Source: Allomesorhizobium camelthorni (GTDB lineage Bacteria; Pseudomonadota; Alphaproteobacteria; Rhizobiales; Rhizobiaceae). Taken from it: 64,000 nt of DNA. The stretch lies in NCBI RefSeq assembly GCF_011045125.1, contig NZ_JAAKZF010000010.1, positions 69,501-133,500 on the forward strand, read 5' to 3'. Shown here piece by piece: positions 49,518 through 58,336 of the stretch (positions are counted from its first letter, which is position 1; every line of letters starts with the position of its first letter). The notes under the pieces are model-generated. The model worked only from the letters and a program-made list of their open reading frames with translations. It ran no database searches and was not told the DNA's origin. The position numbers and the translations under genes are program-made.

Positions 49518-51152
49518 TCAATGCAGCGTCGGCACGCCCGCATCCAGCGAGGCGACGGTCTTCAGCGCGCCGTCGAGCATATCGCCCTTTTCGTCCTTCA
49601 GCGCCGCTTCCCGCAGCCGGCGCAGCCAGTCGGCCGCATCCGGCCGCCCGGCAAGCAGCGGCAGGCCCGACAGCACACGATCGAATTTCGACTGCGCGCG
49701 CACATGGGTGTCGCTGTAGCCCTTGATCAGCCGCCGGCAGTTCAAGATCTCAACCGCCAGCGCGTAGTCGCTCGCCGCATGGTCGAGCGCCAGCCGGTAC
49801 CAGCGCTCCAGATGCGCGCGCTCCACCTGATGGCGCAGCAGTTTTCGGCGCCAGCGGCGCAGCCCGCCAATCAGCCACAGCGCGGAGAAGCCGGCCACGC
49901 CGTCGGTGCGGATGCGCCGCCCGCGATTGATGCGCCGGTCGATGAACGCCGCGAGCTTCGGGCGGCTTTCGATGTAGCGCCCCAGCCCGGCCGGCAGCGT
50001 GCCGCAGAACTCCTCGACGCGCGGATGGAAATATTCGGTGACCTGCAGCACCGAGCCTTCCGCCACCCCGACCTCGCGGCGCACGCGCCGGTCGCGGGTC
50101 GAGCGCGTTTTCAGGTCGGCGACGCGGATCATGTCGTCGTAGCACATGGCATTGGCCAGGTGCTTGGCCGCCGCGATCGACAGCGCATGGCCCCGCCCGG
50201 CGCGTTCGAGGCCCACGGCCTGGTCCAGCCTGTTCAGATATTCCGCGCCATAGGCGAGGTCCTGATAGTCGACGACCTTTTGCAGGCCGCGCCACGCCAT
50301 CTCGCGCACCGGTTCCGGATAGGAGTTGACCCGCGCCTGCAGCTTTTGCCAACCCTCGATCAGCGGTCGTGGACCAGCCGGGTTAAGGCGGGCCAAGCCG
50401 CCGCTCGACGCAGCGGCCGGCGAATCCCCCTCCCCCTTGAGGGGAGGGGTAAGGGGTGGGGGTTGAGTGGCCGCAAAAGGTTCCGGTTCGCCCGGCTGCT
50501 TATTTGCGCCACCCGCCCGCTCATATCCCCCCGCAAACGCGGCCAGGCTGGCCTTCACGCCCCGGTCCGAAGCCAGGATCGTCTTCTCGTAGTTTTCGCG
50601 CGCGAATGGCAGCGCGCTGGAACCGGCGAGCGCCCCGAGCAGGCTGGCCGAGATCATCGAGCCGTTCTCGGCGGCGATATTTTCCATGTCGAAGGCGATG
50701 AAGCGCTTCGCCGCATTCTCCGCGGTCGCGAGCACTTTGGCCGAAGGCGCCCGCCCATCGCCGGGCTCGATCTTTTCCGACACCGCGGCGATGCGGTGCG
50801 AGGAGGCGATCAGCGTGGTGCGGTCGGCCGTCACGAAGCCGCGCATGATTGCGCGCCCCGCCTCCATCAGTTCGGCCGCGATCAATATGTCGACGTCGCC
50901 CGGCGAAGGCGACAGCGCGAACACCGGCTGCCGGCCGAGATCGCGGCACATTTCGACGTAGTAGATGGTCGCGCCGGTGCGCTGCGCCACGCCGGCCACC
51001 GAGGTCGATTGCGCGAGATAGCCGCTTCGCTCGGCGACATCGGTGATCCAGTCGGCCAGCACGCCGCCGCCCTGCCCCCCGACCGCAAGCACGGCGAGCT
51101 TTATGATGCGGCCCTCATCCGCGTTCGGTTCGGTCGGAAGGGGCGCGTTCAT
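49518..51152 (-). CDS. iorB: Indolepyruvate ferredoxin oxidoreductase, beta subunit
   Basis: 544 residues. The N-terminal 200 residues form the pyruvate-ferredoxin gamma-type domain (VLAVGGQGGGVLADWITDVA, STSVAGVAQRTGATIYYVEM). The C-terminal 290 residues are a DUF6537-like helical domain usual in fused IorB of rhizobia. Between them residues 229-243 (TQPPPLTPPLKGEGD) are encoded by a palindromic repeat. With IorA it oxidises aryl pyruvates to aryl-acyl-CoA. It starts 1 base after iorA. Confidence 0.92.
   Translation of the reverse strand: MNAPLPTEPNADEGRIIKLAVLAVGGQGGGVLADWITDVAERSGYLAQSTSVAGVAQRTGATIYYVEMCRDLGRQPVFALSPSPGDVDILIAAELMEAGRAIMRGFVTADRTTLIASSHRIAAVSEKIEPGDGRAPSAKVLATAENAAKRFIAFDMENIAAENGSMISASLLGALAGSSALPFARENYEKTILASDRGVKASLAAFAGGYERAGGANKQPGEPEPFAATQPPPLTPPLKGEGDSPAAASSGGLARLNPAGPRPLIEGWQKLQARVNSYPEPVREMAWRGLQKVVDYQDLAYGAEYLNRLDQAVGLERAGRGHALSIAAAKHLANAMCYDDMIRVADLKTRSTRDRRVRREVGVAEGSVLQVTEYFHPRVEEFCGTLPAGLGRYIESRPKLAAFIDRRINRGRRIRTDGVAGFSALWLIGGLRRWRRKLLRHQVERAHLERWYRLALDHAASDYALAVEILNCRRLIKGYSDTHVRAQSKFDRVLSGLPLLAGRPDAADWLRRLREAALKDEKGDMLDGALKTVASLDAGVPTLH
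50425..50463. repeat. Palindromic repeat inside iorB, translated in frame
   Basis: A 39-bp copy of the GC-rich repeat family lies inside iorB and is read as PPPLTPPLKGEG without breaking the frame. It sits in the linker between two domains. Only a few bases differ from the intergenic copies. Confidence 0.9.
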
Positions 51153-51153
51153 T

Positions 51154-53307
51154 TCAGGCGTCCGCGAAGGTCAGCCGGCGTCGCTCGCGCCAGCCTTGCA
51201 GCCAGCCGATCACCTTGCGGCGCTGGCGCTCGGCGAAGCGGTCCCACCGGCCCGGATTGTGCACCAAATCGGCGCGGTAGAAGGACGGGCAGAGCACGGC
51301 GGCGTCCGCCACCTCGCCGCAATTGCCGCAGCCAACGCAGCTCTGGTCGATATGGGCTACCGGATCGTCGCGCAGCGGATCGTCGAGCGACTTGACCGAC
51401 AGCGACGGACAGCCCGAAAGCCTCATGCAGGCGTGGTCGCCGGTGCAGATATCCTCGTCGACGCCGAATTTCAGCTTTACGACGCGCTCACCACCCTTGA
51501 TCGCCTTGTCGACCAGCGGCTTTTCGCGCCGCTGCCGGTTCAGCATGCATTCCGACGAGGCGACGATGACCTTCGGCCCCTTCTCCTCGGTCGTAAGCGC
51601 CTCGCGCAGCGTGTCCCGCATCTTGCCGACATCGTAGGTGCGCTCGAGGTGGCGCACCCATTTGACGCCCATGCCCTTCACCGCCTCGGTGATCGGATGT
51701 TTCGTCGCTTTGGAGCGGTTATCGGCTCGCGACGACAGGATGTCCTGGCCGCCGGTGGCGGCGGAATAGAAATTGTCGACGATGACGATGACGCCGTCAT
51801 TCCGATTGAATACGGCGTTGCCGATCGAGGAGGTCAGGCCGTTGTGCCAGAAGCCGCCATCGCCGACGAAGGAGATCGACCGCCGCTCGGCGTCGGGCGA
51901 ATTGAACGCCGAGGCAGAGGCGGGGCCGAGGCCGTAGCCCATGGTGGTCGCGCCGAGTTCGAAGGGCGGCATGATCGAGAACAGGTGGCAGCCAATGTCG
52001 GAGGCGATGTGGTGCGGCCCGAGTTCCTGTTCCACGAGCTTGGTGGCGGCGAAGATCGGCCGCTCCGGGCAACCGACGCAAAAACCCGGCGGGCGGCCCG
52101 GCACGATCGCGGCGAGGTCGGTGATCTCGTCGGCATTGCCGGTGCGGTTTGGCGCGCGGATCTGCACCGGCAGCATCTGCGGCGCGGCCTGGCGCAGGAA
52201 CGCGCTCACCCCGTCCAGCATGACCTGCCCGGTATATTCGCCTGCCATCGGCAAAAATTCCTTGCCGGAGATTTTCGTGCCGCGCCCGGCCTTGTGCAGC
52301 ATGGCGGCGAAAGCCTGCTCGATGTAATTGGGCTGGCCTTCCTCGACCACCAGCACCTCGTCTTTGCCCTCGCAGAAGCGCAGGAACTCGTCGTCGATCA
52401 GCGGATAGACGGCGTTGAGCACATAGATCGGCACCTGCGTTTCGCCGAAATTGTCGGCCAGTCCCATGCGCTCCAGCGCCCTTATGACGGCATTGTACAT
52501 GCCGCCCTGGCAGACGATGCCGACCCTGGCATCTTGCGGCCCGAAGAACTCGTTGATCTCTTGCGACTTGATGTATTCGACAGCGGCCGGCCAGCGCTTC
52601 GCCACCTTCTCCTTCTCGTGCAGGAAGGATGCAGGCGGCAGCACGATGCGGCCGGTGTCGCGGCGCGGCGAGGACAGCGCGTCGGCGACCGTCATTGCCG
52701 GGCGCTTGTTGTCCCTGGCGGTGAAATGGCCGTGGACGTGGCAGCAGCGGATGCGGACCAGCAGCATCACTGGCGTGTTCGACGCCTCCGAGAGCTCGAA
52801 GCCGTGCTCGACCGCCTTCACGATCGACGGCAGGTTCGGCCGCGGATCGAGCAGCCAGACCTGGCTTTTCATGGCGAAGGCGTGGCTGCGCTCCTGCATG
52901 ATCGAGGAGCCCTCGCCATAATCCTCGCCGACAATGATCAGCGCACCGCCGGTGACGCCACCGGAGGCGAGGTTGGCCAGCGCGTCCGACGCGACATTGG
53001 TTCCGACGGTCGACTTGAAGGTGGCGGCGCCCCGGATCGGATAGTGCACCGAGGCCGCCAGCATGGCGGTCGCGGTCGCCTCCGAGGCGCTCGCCTCGAA
53101 ATGCACGCCGAGTTCGCCCAGAATATCCTGTCCGTCAGCCAGCACGTCCATCAGATGGCTGATCGGCGCGCCCTGGTAGCCGCCGACATAGCCGACGCCG
53201 CATTCGAGCAGCGCCTTGGTGATGGCCAGAATGCCCTCGCCCGAAAACTTTTCGCCCGCCCCCAGCCGGAGCTTTTCGACTTCCTTCGCGAAGGATCGTT
53301 CAGCCAT
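51154..53307 (-). CDS. iorA: Indolepyruvate ferredoxin oxidoreductase, alpha subunit
   Basis: 717 residues. The N-terminal pyrimidine domain (GYVGGYQGAPISHLMDVLAD, ASASEATATAMLAASVHYP), a TPP-binding domain with SFVGDGGFWHNGLTSSIGNA, then NNFYSAATGGQ-like VIVDNFYSAATGGQ, and a C-terminal ferredoxin domain with DQSCVGCGNCGEVADAAVLC for iron-sulfur clusters. It acts with IorB in aromatic amino acid breakdown. The start MAERSFAKEVEKLRLG is at 53307. Confidence 0.94.
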   Translation of the reverse strand: MAERSFAKEVEKLRLGAGEKFSGEGILAITKALLECGVGYVGGYQGAPISHLMDVLADGQDILGELGVHFEASASEATATAMLAASVHYPIRGAATFKSTVGTNVASDALANLASGGVTGGALIIVGEDYGEGSSIMQERSHAFAMKSQVWLLDPRPNLPSIVKAVEHGFELSEASNTPVMLLVRIRCCHVHGHFTARDNKRPAMTVADALSSPRRDTGRIVLPPASFLHEKEKVAKRWPAAVEYIKSQEINEFFGPQDARVGIVCQGGMYNAVIRALERMGLADNFGETQVPIYVLNAVYPLIDDEFLRFCEGKDEVLVVEEGQPNYIEQAFAAMLHKAGRGTKISGKEFLPMAGEYTGQVMLDGVSAFLRQAAPQMLPVQIRAPNRTGNADEITDLAAIVPGRPPGFCVGCPERPIFAATKLVEQELGPHHIASDIGCHLFSIMPPFELGATTMGYGLGPASASAFNSPDAERRSISFVGDGGFWHNGLTSSIGNAVFNRNDGVIVIVDNFYSAATGGQDILSSRADNRSKATKHPITEAVKGMGVKWVRHLERTYDVGKMRDTLREALTTEEKGPKVIVASSECMLNRQRREKPLVDKAIKGGERVVKLKFGVDEDICTGDHACMRLSGCPSLSVKSLDDPLRDDPVAHIDQSCVGCGNCGEVADAAVLCPSFYRADLVHNPGRWDRFAERQRRKVIGWLQGWRERRRLTFADA

Positions 53308-53386
53308 GGCAGGCCTCCATCATTTGGCGAGGCGGTTTGGCGGCATCTTCTTCCCGTAAACGGCAGTGCCATTGCGTATGCGTCTT

Positions 53387-53512
53387 ACCCCCACCCCTAA
53401 CCCCTCCCCTCAAGGGGGAGGGGGACCGCATCACCGCTACGGCCGAGATCAATCGTCTTTTGCGATGGGCGGCAGCGTTGAAATATCCCCCTCCCCCTTG
53501 AGGGGAGGGGGT
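53387..53512. repeat. Second paired palindromic repeat (BIME-like)
   Basis: A complete 39-bp unit at 53387-53425 faces a shorter inverted unit at 53486-53512 that lacks the outer GGGGTGGGGG part. It lies between the marR stop and the iorA start, so it could affect transcription into iorAB. Confidence 0.85.
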
Positions 53513-53588
53513 ACCTTCCAGGGCAAGACGGCAACCAGGGACCACCGAACGCAGTGGAGGGGGCAACATGGCAGGCTTATCCATCACC

Positions 53589-54074
53589 CTAAATCTCGTG
53601 CTTCCGGATGTTACGCAGCATCTTTTGCAGCGTCACGATCAGCGCCGAATATTCGGCCTCGTCTATGCCCGCGAACATCTTCTCGAATTCCTCGTGCATG
53701 GCCGGCCAGGCGCGGGCGAATTCGGCGCGGCCGTCGTCGGTCAAAAAGACCTTGCGCACGCGGCTGTCGTCCTCGCAGGCCTCGCGCCGCACCAGCCCCT
53801 GCGCCTCCAGCGCATCGAGCGTGCGGCTCATTGTCGACTGCTCGATCACCGTATAGACGGCGAGGTCGTTGACGGTGACCCCGTCGGCCACCGAGAGCAC
53901 GGCAAGCGCCCTCACCTTGGGCACGGTCAGCCCCTGCTTCTTCAGGTCGTCGCGCAGGCTGGCATTGTAGCGGCCCATGATGCGATTCAACAGATAAGGC
54001 GCGAATTGTTGCAGCCCGATCTCGCCCAGCGTCGATGCGCGCGGTTTCTTCTCGGGAACGCTCTGGTCCATCAC
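53589..54074 (-). CDS. MarR family transcriptional regulator
   Basis: 161 residues. The winged helix reads KVRALAVLSVADGVTVNDLA, VIEQSTMSRTLDALEAQGLV and wing EDDSRVRKVFLTDDGRAEF. It is upstream of iorAB in the same direction, separated by the repeat pair, and probably controls aromatic compound genes here. Its start overlaps an oxidoreductase remnant. Confidence 0.92.
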   Translation of the reverse strand: MMDQSVPEKKPRASTLGEIGLQQFAPYLLNRIMGRYNASLRDDLKKQGLTVPKVRALAVLSVADGVTVNDLAVYTVIEQSTMSRTLDALEAQGLVRREACEDDSRVRKVFLTDDGRAEFARAWPAMHEEFEKMFAGIDEAEYSALIVTLQKMLRNIRKHEI

Positions 54075-54181
54075 AGCCTCCCCGCCGGCAGATAGCCGGA
54101 GCCGCCTAACCTTGCGCCGGGATGGAAGGCGCAGAGAAGCGCATTGCCGCCGCCAACGATGATGTGGTCGGGCGCGCCCAT
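54071..54181 (-). pseudogene. Remnant of the N-terminus of an FAD oxidoreductase
   Basis: From ATG 54181: MGAPDHIIVGGGNALLCAFH then a short tail to a stop at 54071. MGAPDHIIVGGG is the dinucleotide-binding start of GMC-type oxidoreductases, but the motif breaks off at once (the second half of GGGSAG is missing). The rest of the gene is absent. It may be a chance resemblance. Confidence 0.35.
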
Positions 54182-54192
54182 CGCAGCGGTGC

Positions 54193-54984
54193 CTAGCCTC
54201 GCGGCACGAGCGCCAGCACCCGTGTCGGGCTGCCGGTGCCGTTCTCGATCTTGAGCGGCGCCGCGATCAGGATCGCGCCTTTCGGCGGCAGCCTGTCGAG
54301 GTTGCACAGACTCGCCAGCCCGTAGCGGTTGGCCTTGTGCATCAGGCTGTGCGCCGGGAATGGCGGCTGCATGCCGCCGGCCTGGCCGGCGTCGGTGCCG
54401 ATCGTCTCGCTACCCCAGCCGATGGCGCCGGTCGAGATGATGTATTCGATCGCCTCGGCCGTCGGTCCGGGCGTGTGCGGGCCGGTGTCGTTGGCGTTCA
54501 GGAACTCGGCTTCCGAACCGTTCTTCTTGTACCAGTCGGTGCGCATCACCACCCATTCGCCGGGCTTGATCGGGCCATGCGTTCCTTCCCACGCCTTGAT
54601 GCGGTCGACGGTCAGCAGGAAGTCGTCGTCGGCGGCCGCTTCCTTCGAGCAGTCGATGACATTGACCGGCGCGACGAAATTCTTCGGCGCGATCGTGTCG
54701 GTCGAACCGTCCGCATAGTCCTTGCCGGTGATCCAGTGCTTGGGCGCGTCGAAATGCGTGCCGGAATGCTCGCCGAGCTTCAGCCAGTTCCACGCCCACC
54801 ACGGACCCTTGTCGTCATAGGCGGAGATCTTGTGGATCTCGATCTTCGGCGTATCGACCGCCAGTTCCGGCGGCAGCTTGATCAGCGGCGTGTCCGGCCC
54901 CAGCACCGCCGACAGGTCGACCACCTCGACACTGCCCGACAAGAGATGCTCGGCCAGATCGCCCAGAATGTTCTGCGTTCCCAT
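54193..54984 (-). CDS. Cyclase-family hydrolase (kynurenine formamidase-like)
   Basis: 263 residues from ATG 54984 with GGGAGA 9 bases before. The metal-binding signature GEHSGTHFDAPKHW is at about 77-90, and VIDCSKEAAADDDFLLTVDR, GEWVVMRTDWYKKNG follow. The family (PF04199) includes kynurenine formamidases and isatin hydrolases; near indolepyruvate oxidation, an indole-type substrate such as isatin or formylkynurenine is plausible, but not shown. Confidence 0.85.
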   Translation of the reverse strand: MGTQNILGDLAEHLLSGSVEVVDLSAVLGPDTPLIKLPPELAVDTPKIEIHKISAYDDKGPWWAWNWLKLGEHSGTHFDAPKHWITGKDYADGSTDTIAPKNFVAPVNVIDCSKEAAADDDFLLTVDRIKAWEGTHGPIKPGEWVVMRTDWYKKNGSEAEFLNANDTGPHTPGPTAEAIEYIISTGAIGWGSETIGTDAGQAGGMQPPFPAHSLMHKANRYGLASLCNLDRLPPKGAILIAAPLKIENGTGSPTRVLALVPRG

Positions 54985-55417
54985 TGTCTTCGTCTCCCTC
55001 TTCCTCTGGATGCATGGCAAGGCTCGTCTCGGCCCTTAATCTTTCACTAAAGCAAAACATATGCATCTGCAATTATCTTTAAGCATAAAGCAAACAAGGC
55101 AGGGCGGTGAGCGGCGGCGAATCCAGCCAGATGGCCGGATCCTGCCTGGATTTCTCACAGGGTCTCGACCTGTTCGCTCGCCTCACAAAATGCATGCAAA
55201 TGAATTGAAATCGCACGGGGCTGGAATTCGATCCCGTCGGCATACGCGCGAACTCACCGCGGCGATCCAAAATGCGCGAAACGCAGGTTCCAGAAGCATT
55301 GTGCACAAATTGCACACGGCAGCGGCAGGTAGCGAACGCTAAGCTGTTGATCCTGAACAGCAAAGATCGTGTCATCGCCGGACCATGGCGCGATTTTATC
55401 CCCGCCCCTGCTGAGCC
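54985..55417. other. Intergenic region with operator-like palindrome
   Basis: No gene is seen in these 433 bases. It is AT-rich near 55030-55100, upstream of the cyclase-family gene. At 55300-55316 a perfect TGTGCA-N5-TGCACA palindrome stands alone, the style of a dimeric regulator site. No terminator for the permease gene is evident. Confidence 0.5.
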
Positions 55418-56092
55418 TCACCGGCTCCTGGCCTGCGCCCGGCTTTCCAGATGCGACACCAGGCGGACCAAAGGCCACAACAAAATCAGGTAAATAAGCG
55501 CCGCACTGATCAGTGGCGAAGGGTTTGCCATCAGCGCCTGGGCGTCGGTCGCCTGCTTCAGGAGGTCGGGCATCGCGACCACCGAGGCCAGCGACGTATC
55601 CTTGGCGATTGCCACGCAATTGCTGGTCTGGGCGGGTGTGGCGATTCGCACCGCCTGCGGAATGACGATCTTCCACAGCGCCACCGGAAACGGCAGGCCG
55701 AGCGCGCTCGCGGCCTCGAACTGCCCCTTGGGGATGGCCTCGACGCCGGCGCGGAACACCTCGGCCGTATAGGCCGCAAGCACGATCGACAGCGCGAGGC
55801 CCGCCGAGACGAAGGAACTCAGCCGGATGCCTACGAACGGCAGCGCGTAGTAGATCACGATCAGCACCACCAGGATCGGCAGGGCGCGGAAAATATCAAT
55901 GAAACCAATGGCAAGCCAGCGCAGCGGCTTGGCTCCATAGAGCCTGGCGATGCAGATCGCGACGCCGGCGAGCCCACCGAAAACGACGGCGGTGATGGTC
56001 AGGAGGATCGTGTTTCCCAGCCCGCGGATGAGCATGGGAAAGGTCGCGGCCATCACTTCGGTATTGAAGAAGGTCGCCAGCAATTCCGTCAT
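55418..56092 (-). CDS. Amino-acid ABC transporter permease (HisM/GlnP type)
   Basis: 224 residues from ATG 56092 (MTELLATFFNTEVMAATFPM). Five or so membrane segments and the EAA loop YTAEVFRAGVEAIPKGQFEA-ASALG identify a polar amino acid permease. Only one permease and one binding protein are found here; the ATP-binding subunit is missing from the cluster. Confidence 0.9.
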   Translation of the reverse strand: MTELLATFFNTEVMAATFPMLIRGLGNTILLTITAVVFGGLAGVAICIARLYGAKPLRWLAIGFIDIFRALPILVVLIVIYYALPFVGIRLSSFVSAGLALSIVLAAYTAEVFRAGVEAIPKGQFEAASALGLPFPVALWKIVIPQAVRIATPAQTSNCVAIAKDTSLASVVAMPDLLKQATDAQALMANPSPLISAALIYLILLWPLVRLVSHLESRAQARSR

Positions 56093-56173
56093 GAGCCTGG
56101 ATTCCGTTGAGGTCGCGCCCGCCCCGGGCCGCAAGGAGGAGCCCGAAAGCTCCTCCCGCGGCCCCCGCTCCGC

Positions 56174-56968
56174 TTACTGCGCCTTTGGAATGTCGAGAAC
56201 CGTGACCGTCGCGGTGCCGTCCGCAGCGTCCACGCCCAGCCACTTGCTGTGCAGCTTGGCCATGGTCCCGTCATTCTTGATCTCGGTGATTGCGGCGTTG
56301 ACCTTTTCCAGGAGCGGATGGTCCTTGGTCATCATGATGGCGAATTGGTCGCCGGTCTTGATGCGCTCGTCGACCTCCATCTTGGGCATTTTCAGGAAGG
56401 CGAACTGAAAGCCCGCGATGTCGCCGACCGCGCCGGCCACACGGCCGAGCTGCGTGTCGAGGATCAGATCCTGCTGGGCGTTGTAGCCCTTATATTCGCC
56501 GAACCCGTATTTCTCCGCATTGGCCTTGATCCAGGCTTCGCCCGTCGAATTGGAGATGGCGCCGACCGGTTTGCCCTTCATGTCGGCGAGGCTGGTTATG
56601 CCGGCTTCCTTGGCCGAGACCAGCGCCAGATCGCTGTCGTAGTAGCCTTGCGTGAACGACTGGTTCTGCAGCCTTTCATTGGTGATTGAGATGGTCGAGA
56701 TGGCAAGGTCGATGCGCTTCGAGCTCGTCGCGGCAAACAGCGCCTGGAAGCCGAGATCCTGGATCGTGACGTCGTAGCCGATGCGCTTTGCGATCTCGTT
56801 GACGAGATCGACTTCGAAGCCTTCGAAGCTGCCGTCAGTGTTCTTGAACTCCCATGGCGGATTGGCCGGATAGGCGCCGACATTCAGCGTCTCGGCGACT
56901 GCGCCGTGGACCAGGCCGGCGGCAAGAACGGCCGCCGCAGCGATGGACTTGATGAACCCCTTTGTCAT
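56174..56968 (-). CDS. Amino-acid ABC transporter substrate-binding protein
   Basis: 264 residues from ATG 56968. A signal peptide (FIKSIAAAAVLAAGLVHGAV, cut near AVA-ET) precedes the SBP_bac_3 fold: YPANPPWEFKNTDGSFEGFE, VDLVNEIAKRIGYDV, RIDLAISTISITNER and the C-terminal MMTKDHPLLEKVNAAI. It delivers a polar amino acid to the permease encoded 81 bases downstream. Confidence 0.92.
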   Translation of the reverse strand: MTKGFIKSIAAAAVLAAGLVHGAVAETLNVGAYPANPPWEFKNTDGSFEGFEVDLVNEIAKRIGYDVTIQDLGFQALFAATSSKRIDLAISTISITNERLQNQSFTQGYYDSDLALVSAKEAGITSLADMKGKPVGAISNSTGEAWIKANAEKYGFGEYKGYNAQQDLILDTQLGRVAGAVGDIAGFQFAFLKMPKMEVDERIKTGDQFAIMMTKDHPLLEKVNAAITEIKNDGTMAKLHSKWLGVDAADGTATVTVLDIPKAQ

Positions 56969-57026
56969 TCTTGTTCTCCCGGTTTTTTCGCGAAGGCCCA
57001 TTTCCTTCGTGAATTTCACTGCACTT

Positions 57027-58229
57027 TCATGCCGCCAACAGCGCCACGATGCGCTTGCAGGCTTCCTCGATCTCAGCCGGATCGCGGCAGACGCACATGC
57101 GCATATGCGCCTTCGACGCTTCGCCGAACAGCCAGCCTGGCGCCAATCCGACCCGCGCTTCCTCCAGGAAGCGCTGGCAGATCTCGGTCGAATTCTGTTC
57201 GCCTTCGACGCTGAAGAAGACATACATGCCGCCAGCAGGCTTGGTCGGCAGGACGATGCGGTTCGCCGCCCCGAGGATGCGGTAGGCGATGTCGACGCCT
57301 TCGCGGCAGCGGTCGCGCGTCGAGGCGGCGAACGCCTCGCCCTCCTCCAGTGCGACTTTGGCGCCGGCCTGCACGAAGGCGGCAGTGCCGCTGTTCATGT
57401 ATTGCGTGATCGCCGAAAACGGCTTTGCGACGGATGCCGGGTGGGTAAGCCAGCCGATGCGCCAGCCGGTCATCGCCCAGGCTTTGGAGAACCCATTGAC
57501 GCTCATCACCCGGTCTTCGTCATCGGCGACCTGAAGGATGGAAGGCGCTGCCTCGCCGTGGAAATAGAGCCGGTTGTAGAGTTCGTCGCTGATGATCCAG
57601 ACGCCGCTCTCGCGGCTGAATTCGAGCAGCGCCTCCAGTTCTTCGCGCGTGGCGGTCCAGCCCAGCGGATTGGACGGCGTCGAGAACATGATGGCGCGGG
57701 TGCGCGCATCGCAGGCGCGGTAGATGTCCTCGAGGTCGAGGCTCCAGCTTCCGTTGACCTGTTTCAGGAATACCGGGCGCGGCTCGGCCCCGATGACGTG
57801 GATGGCGTTGCGGATGTTGGGCCATTGCGGCTCGATATAGACGACGTTCGAGCCCATCTCAGCGACGAGTTGCAGGGCCATGAACACCGACTGCATGCCG
57901 CCCGGCGTTATCGTCGAGCGCACCACGGGGATGTCGCGGCCGTGTAGCCGCGACTGGTACTCCGACAGCACCTTGGTCAAAGCGGGCAGGCCGCGCATGT
58001 CGGGAACGTAGAAGGTGTCGCCCTGGTCGAGCGAAGCTTTGGCGGCGGCGCGGATGAACTCCGGCGTCACCACATCGCCCTCGCCATACCAGAGCGTGAT
58101 GACATCCGGGATCGACTGGGCGCGCACCGCCATCTGGGCGATGTTTTCGACCTGCAAATCCATGATCTGCGGGCGAATGCCGGCATAGGCGAGCCTTTGG
58201 CCAGTCATTCCCTTTCGTGCCAGCATCAT
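57027..58229 (-). CDS. PLP-dependent aminotransferase, class I/II
   Basis: 400 residues from ATG 58229. PLP-site features are ITPGGMQSVFMALQL, NPLGWTATREELEALLEFS, DELYNRLYFHGEAAPS and SVNGFSKAWAMTGWRIGWL with the Schiff-base Lys. The C-terminal Arg is in MRMCVCRDP. It is the first gene of the operon with the binding protein and permease, suggesting it deaminates the imported amino acid. Confidence 0.92.
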   Translation of the reverse strand: MMLARKGMTGQRLAYAGIRPQIMDLQVENIAQMAVRAQSIPDVITLWYGEGDVVTPEFIRAAAKASLDQGDTFYVPDMRGLPALTKVLSEYQSRLHGRDIPVVRSTITPGGMQSVFMALQLVAEMGSNVVYIEPQWPNIRNAIHVIGAEPRPVFLKQVNGSWSLDLEDIYRACDARTRAIMFSTPSNPLGWTATREELEALLEFSRESGVWIISDELYNRLYFHGEAAPSILQVADDEDRVMSVNGFSKAWAMTGWRIGWLTHPASVAKPFSAITQYMNSGTAAFVQAGAKVALEEGEAFAASTRDRCREGVDIAYRILGAANRIVLPTKPAGGMYVFFSVEGEQNSTEICQRFLEEARVGLAPGWLFGEASKAHMRMCVCRDPAEIEEACKRIVALLAA

Positions 58230-58265
58230 AGCTCCGCTGCGGTCGCCCAACTCCCGAACGCTACG

Positions 58266-58294
58266 TGGATACTGTATCCATTTCAAGCTTGAAA
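58266..58294. promoter_or_regulatory. Two adjacent palindromes between aminotransferase and gntR genes
   Basis: TGGATAC-T-GTATCCA (58266-58280) is followed directly by the perfect palindrome TTTCAAGCTTGAAA (58281-58294). They lie between divergent genes. FCD-type GntR regulators bind such TGGATAC-like sites, so this is the likely operator for both directions. Confidence 0.7.
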
Positions 58295-58336
58295 TTAATT
58301 TTTGCCTTGGCCATAGTCGCGCGACCAGGAGGCGCC

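Noticed and set aside
51043-53400. 785-codon plus-strand frame opposite iorA
   Set aside because: Antisense to a full-length iorA; composition rich in Arg, His and Leu as expected of a shadow frame.
53387-53512. CRISPR array from repeated GC-rich units
   Set aside because: Units are inverted rather than direct, spacing is irregular, and copies lie far apart and inside a gene.
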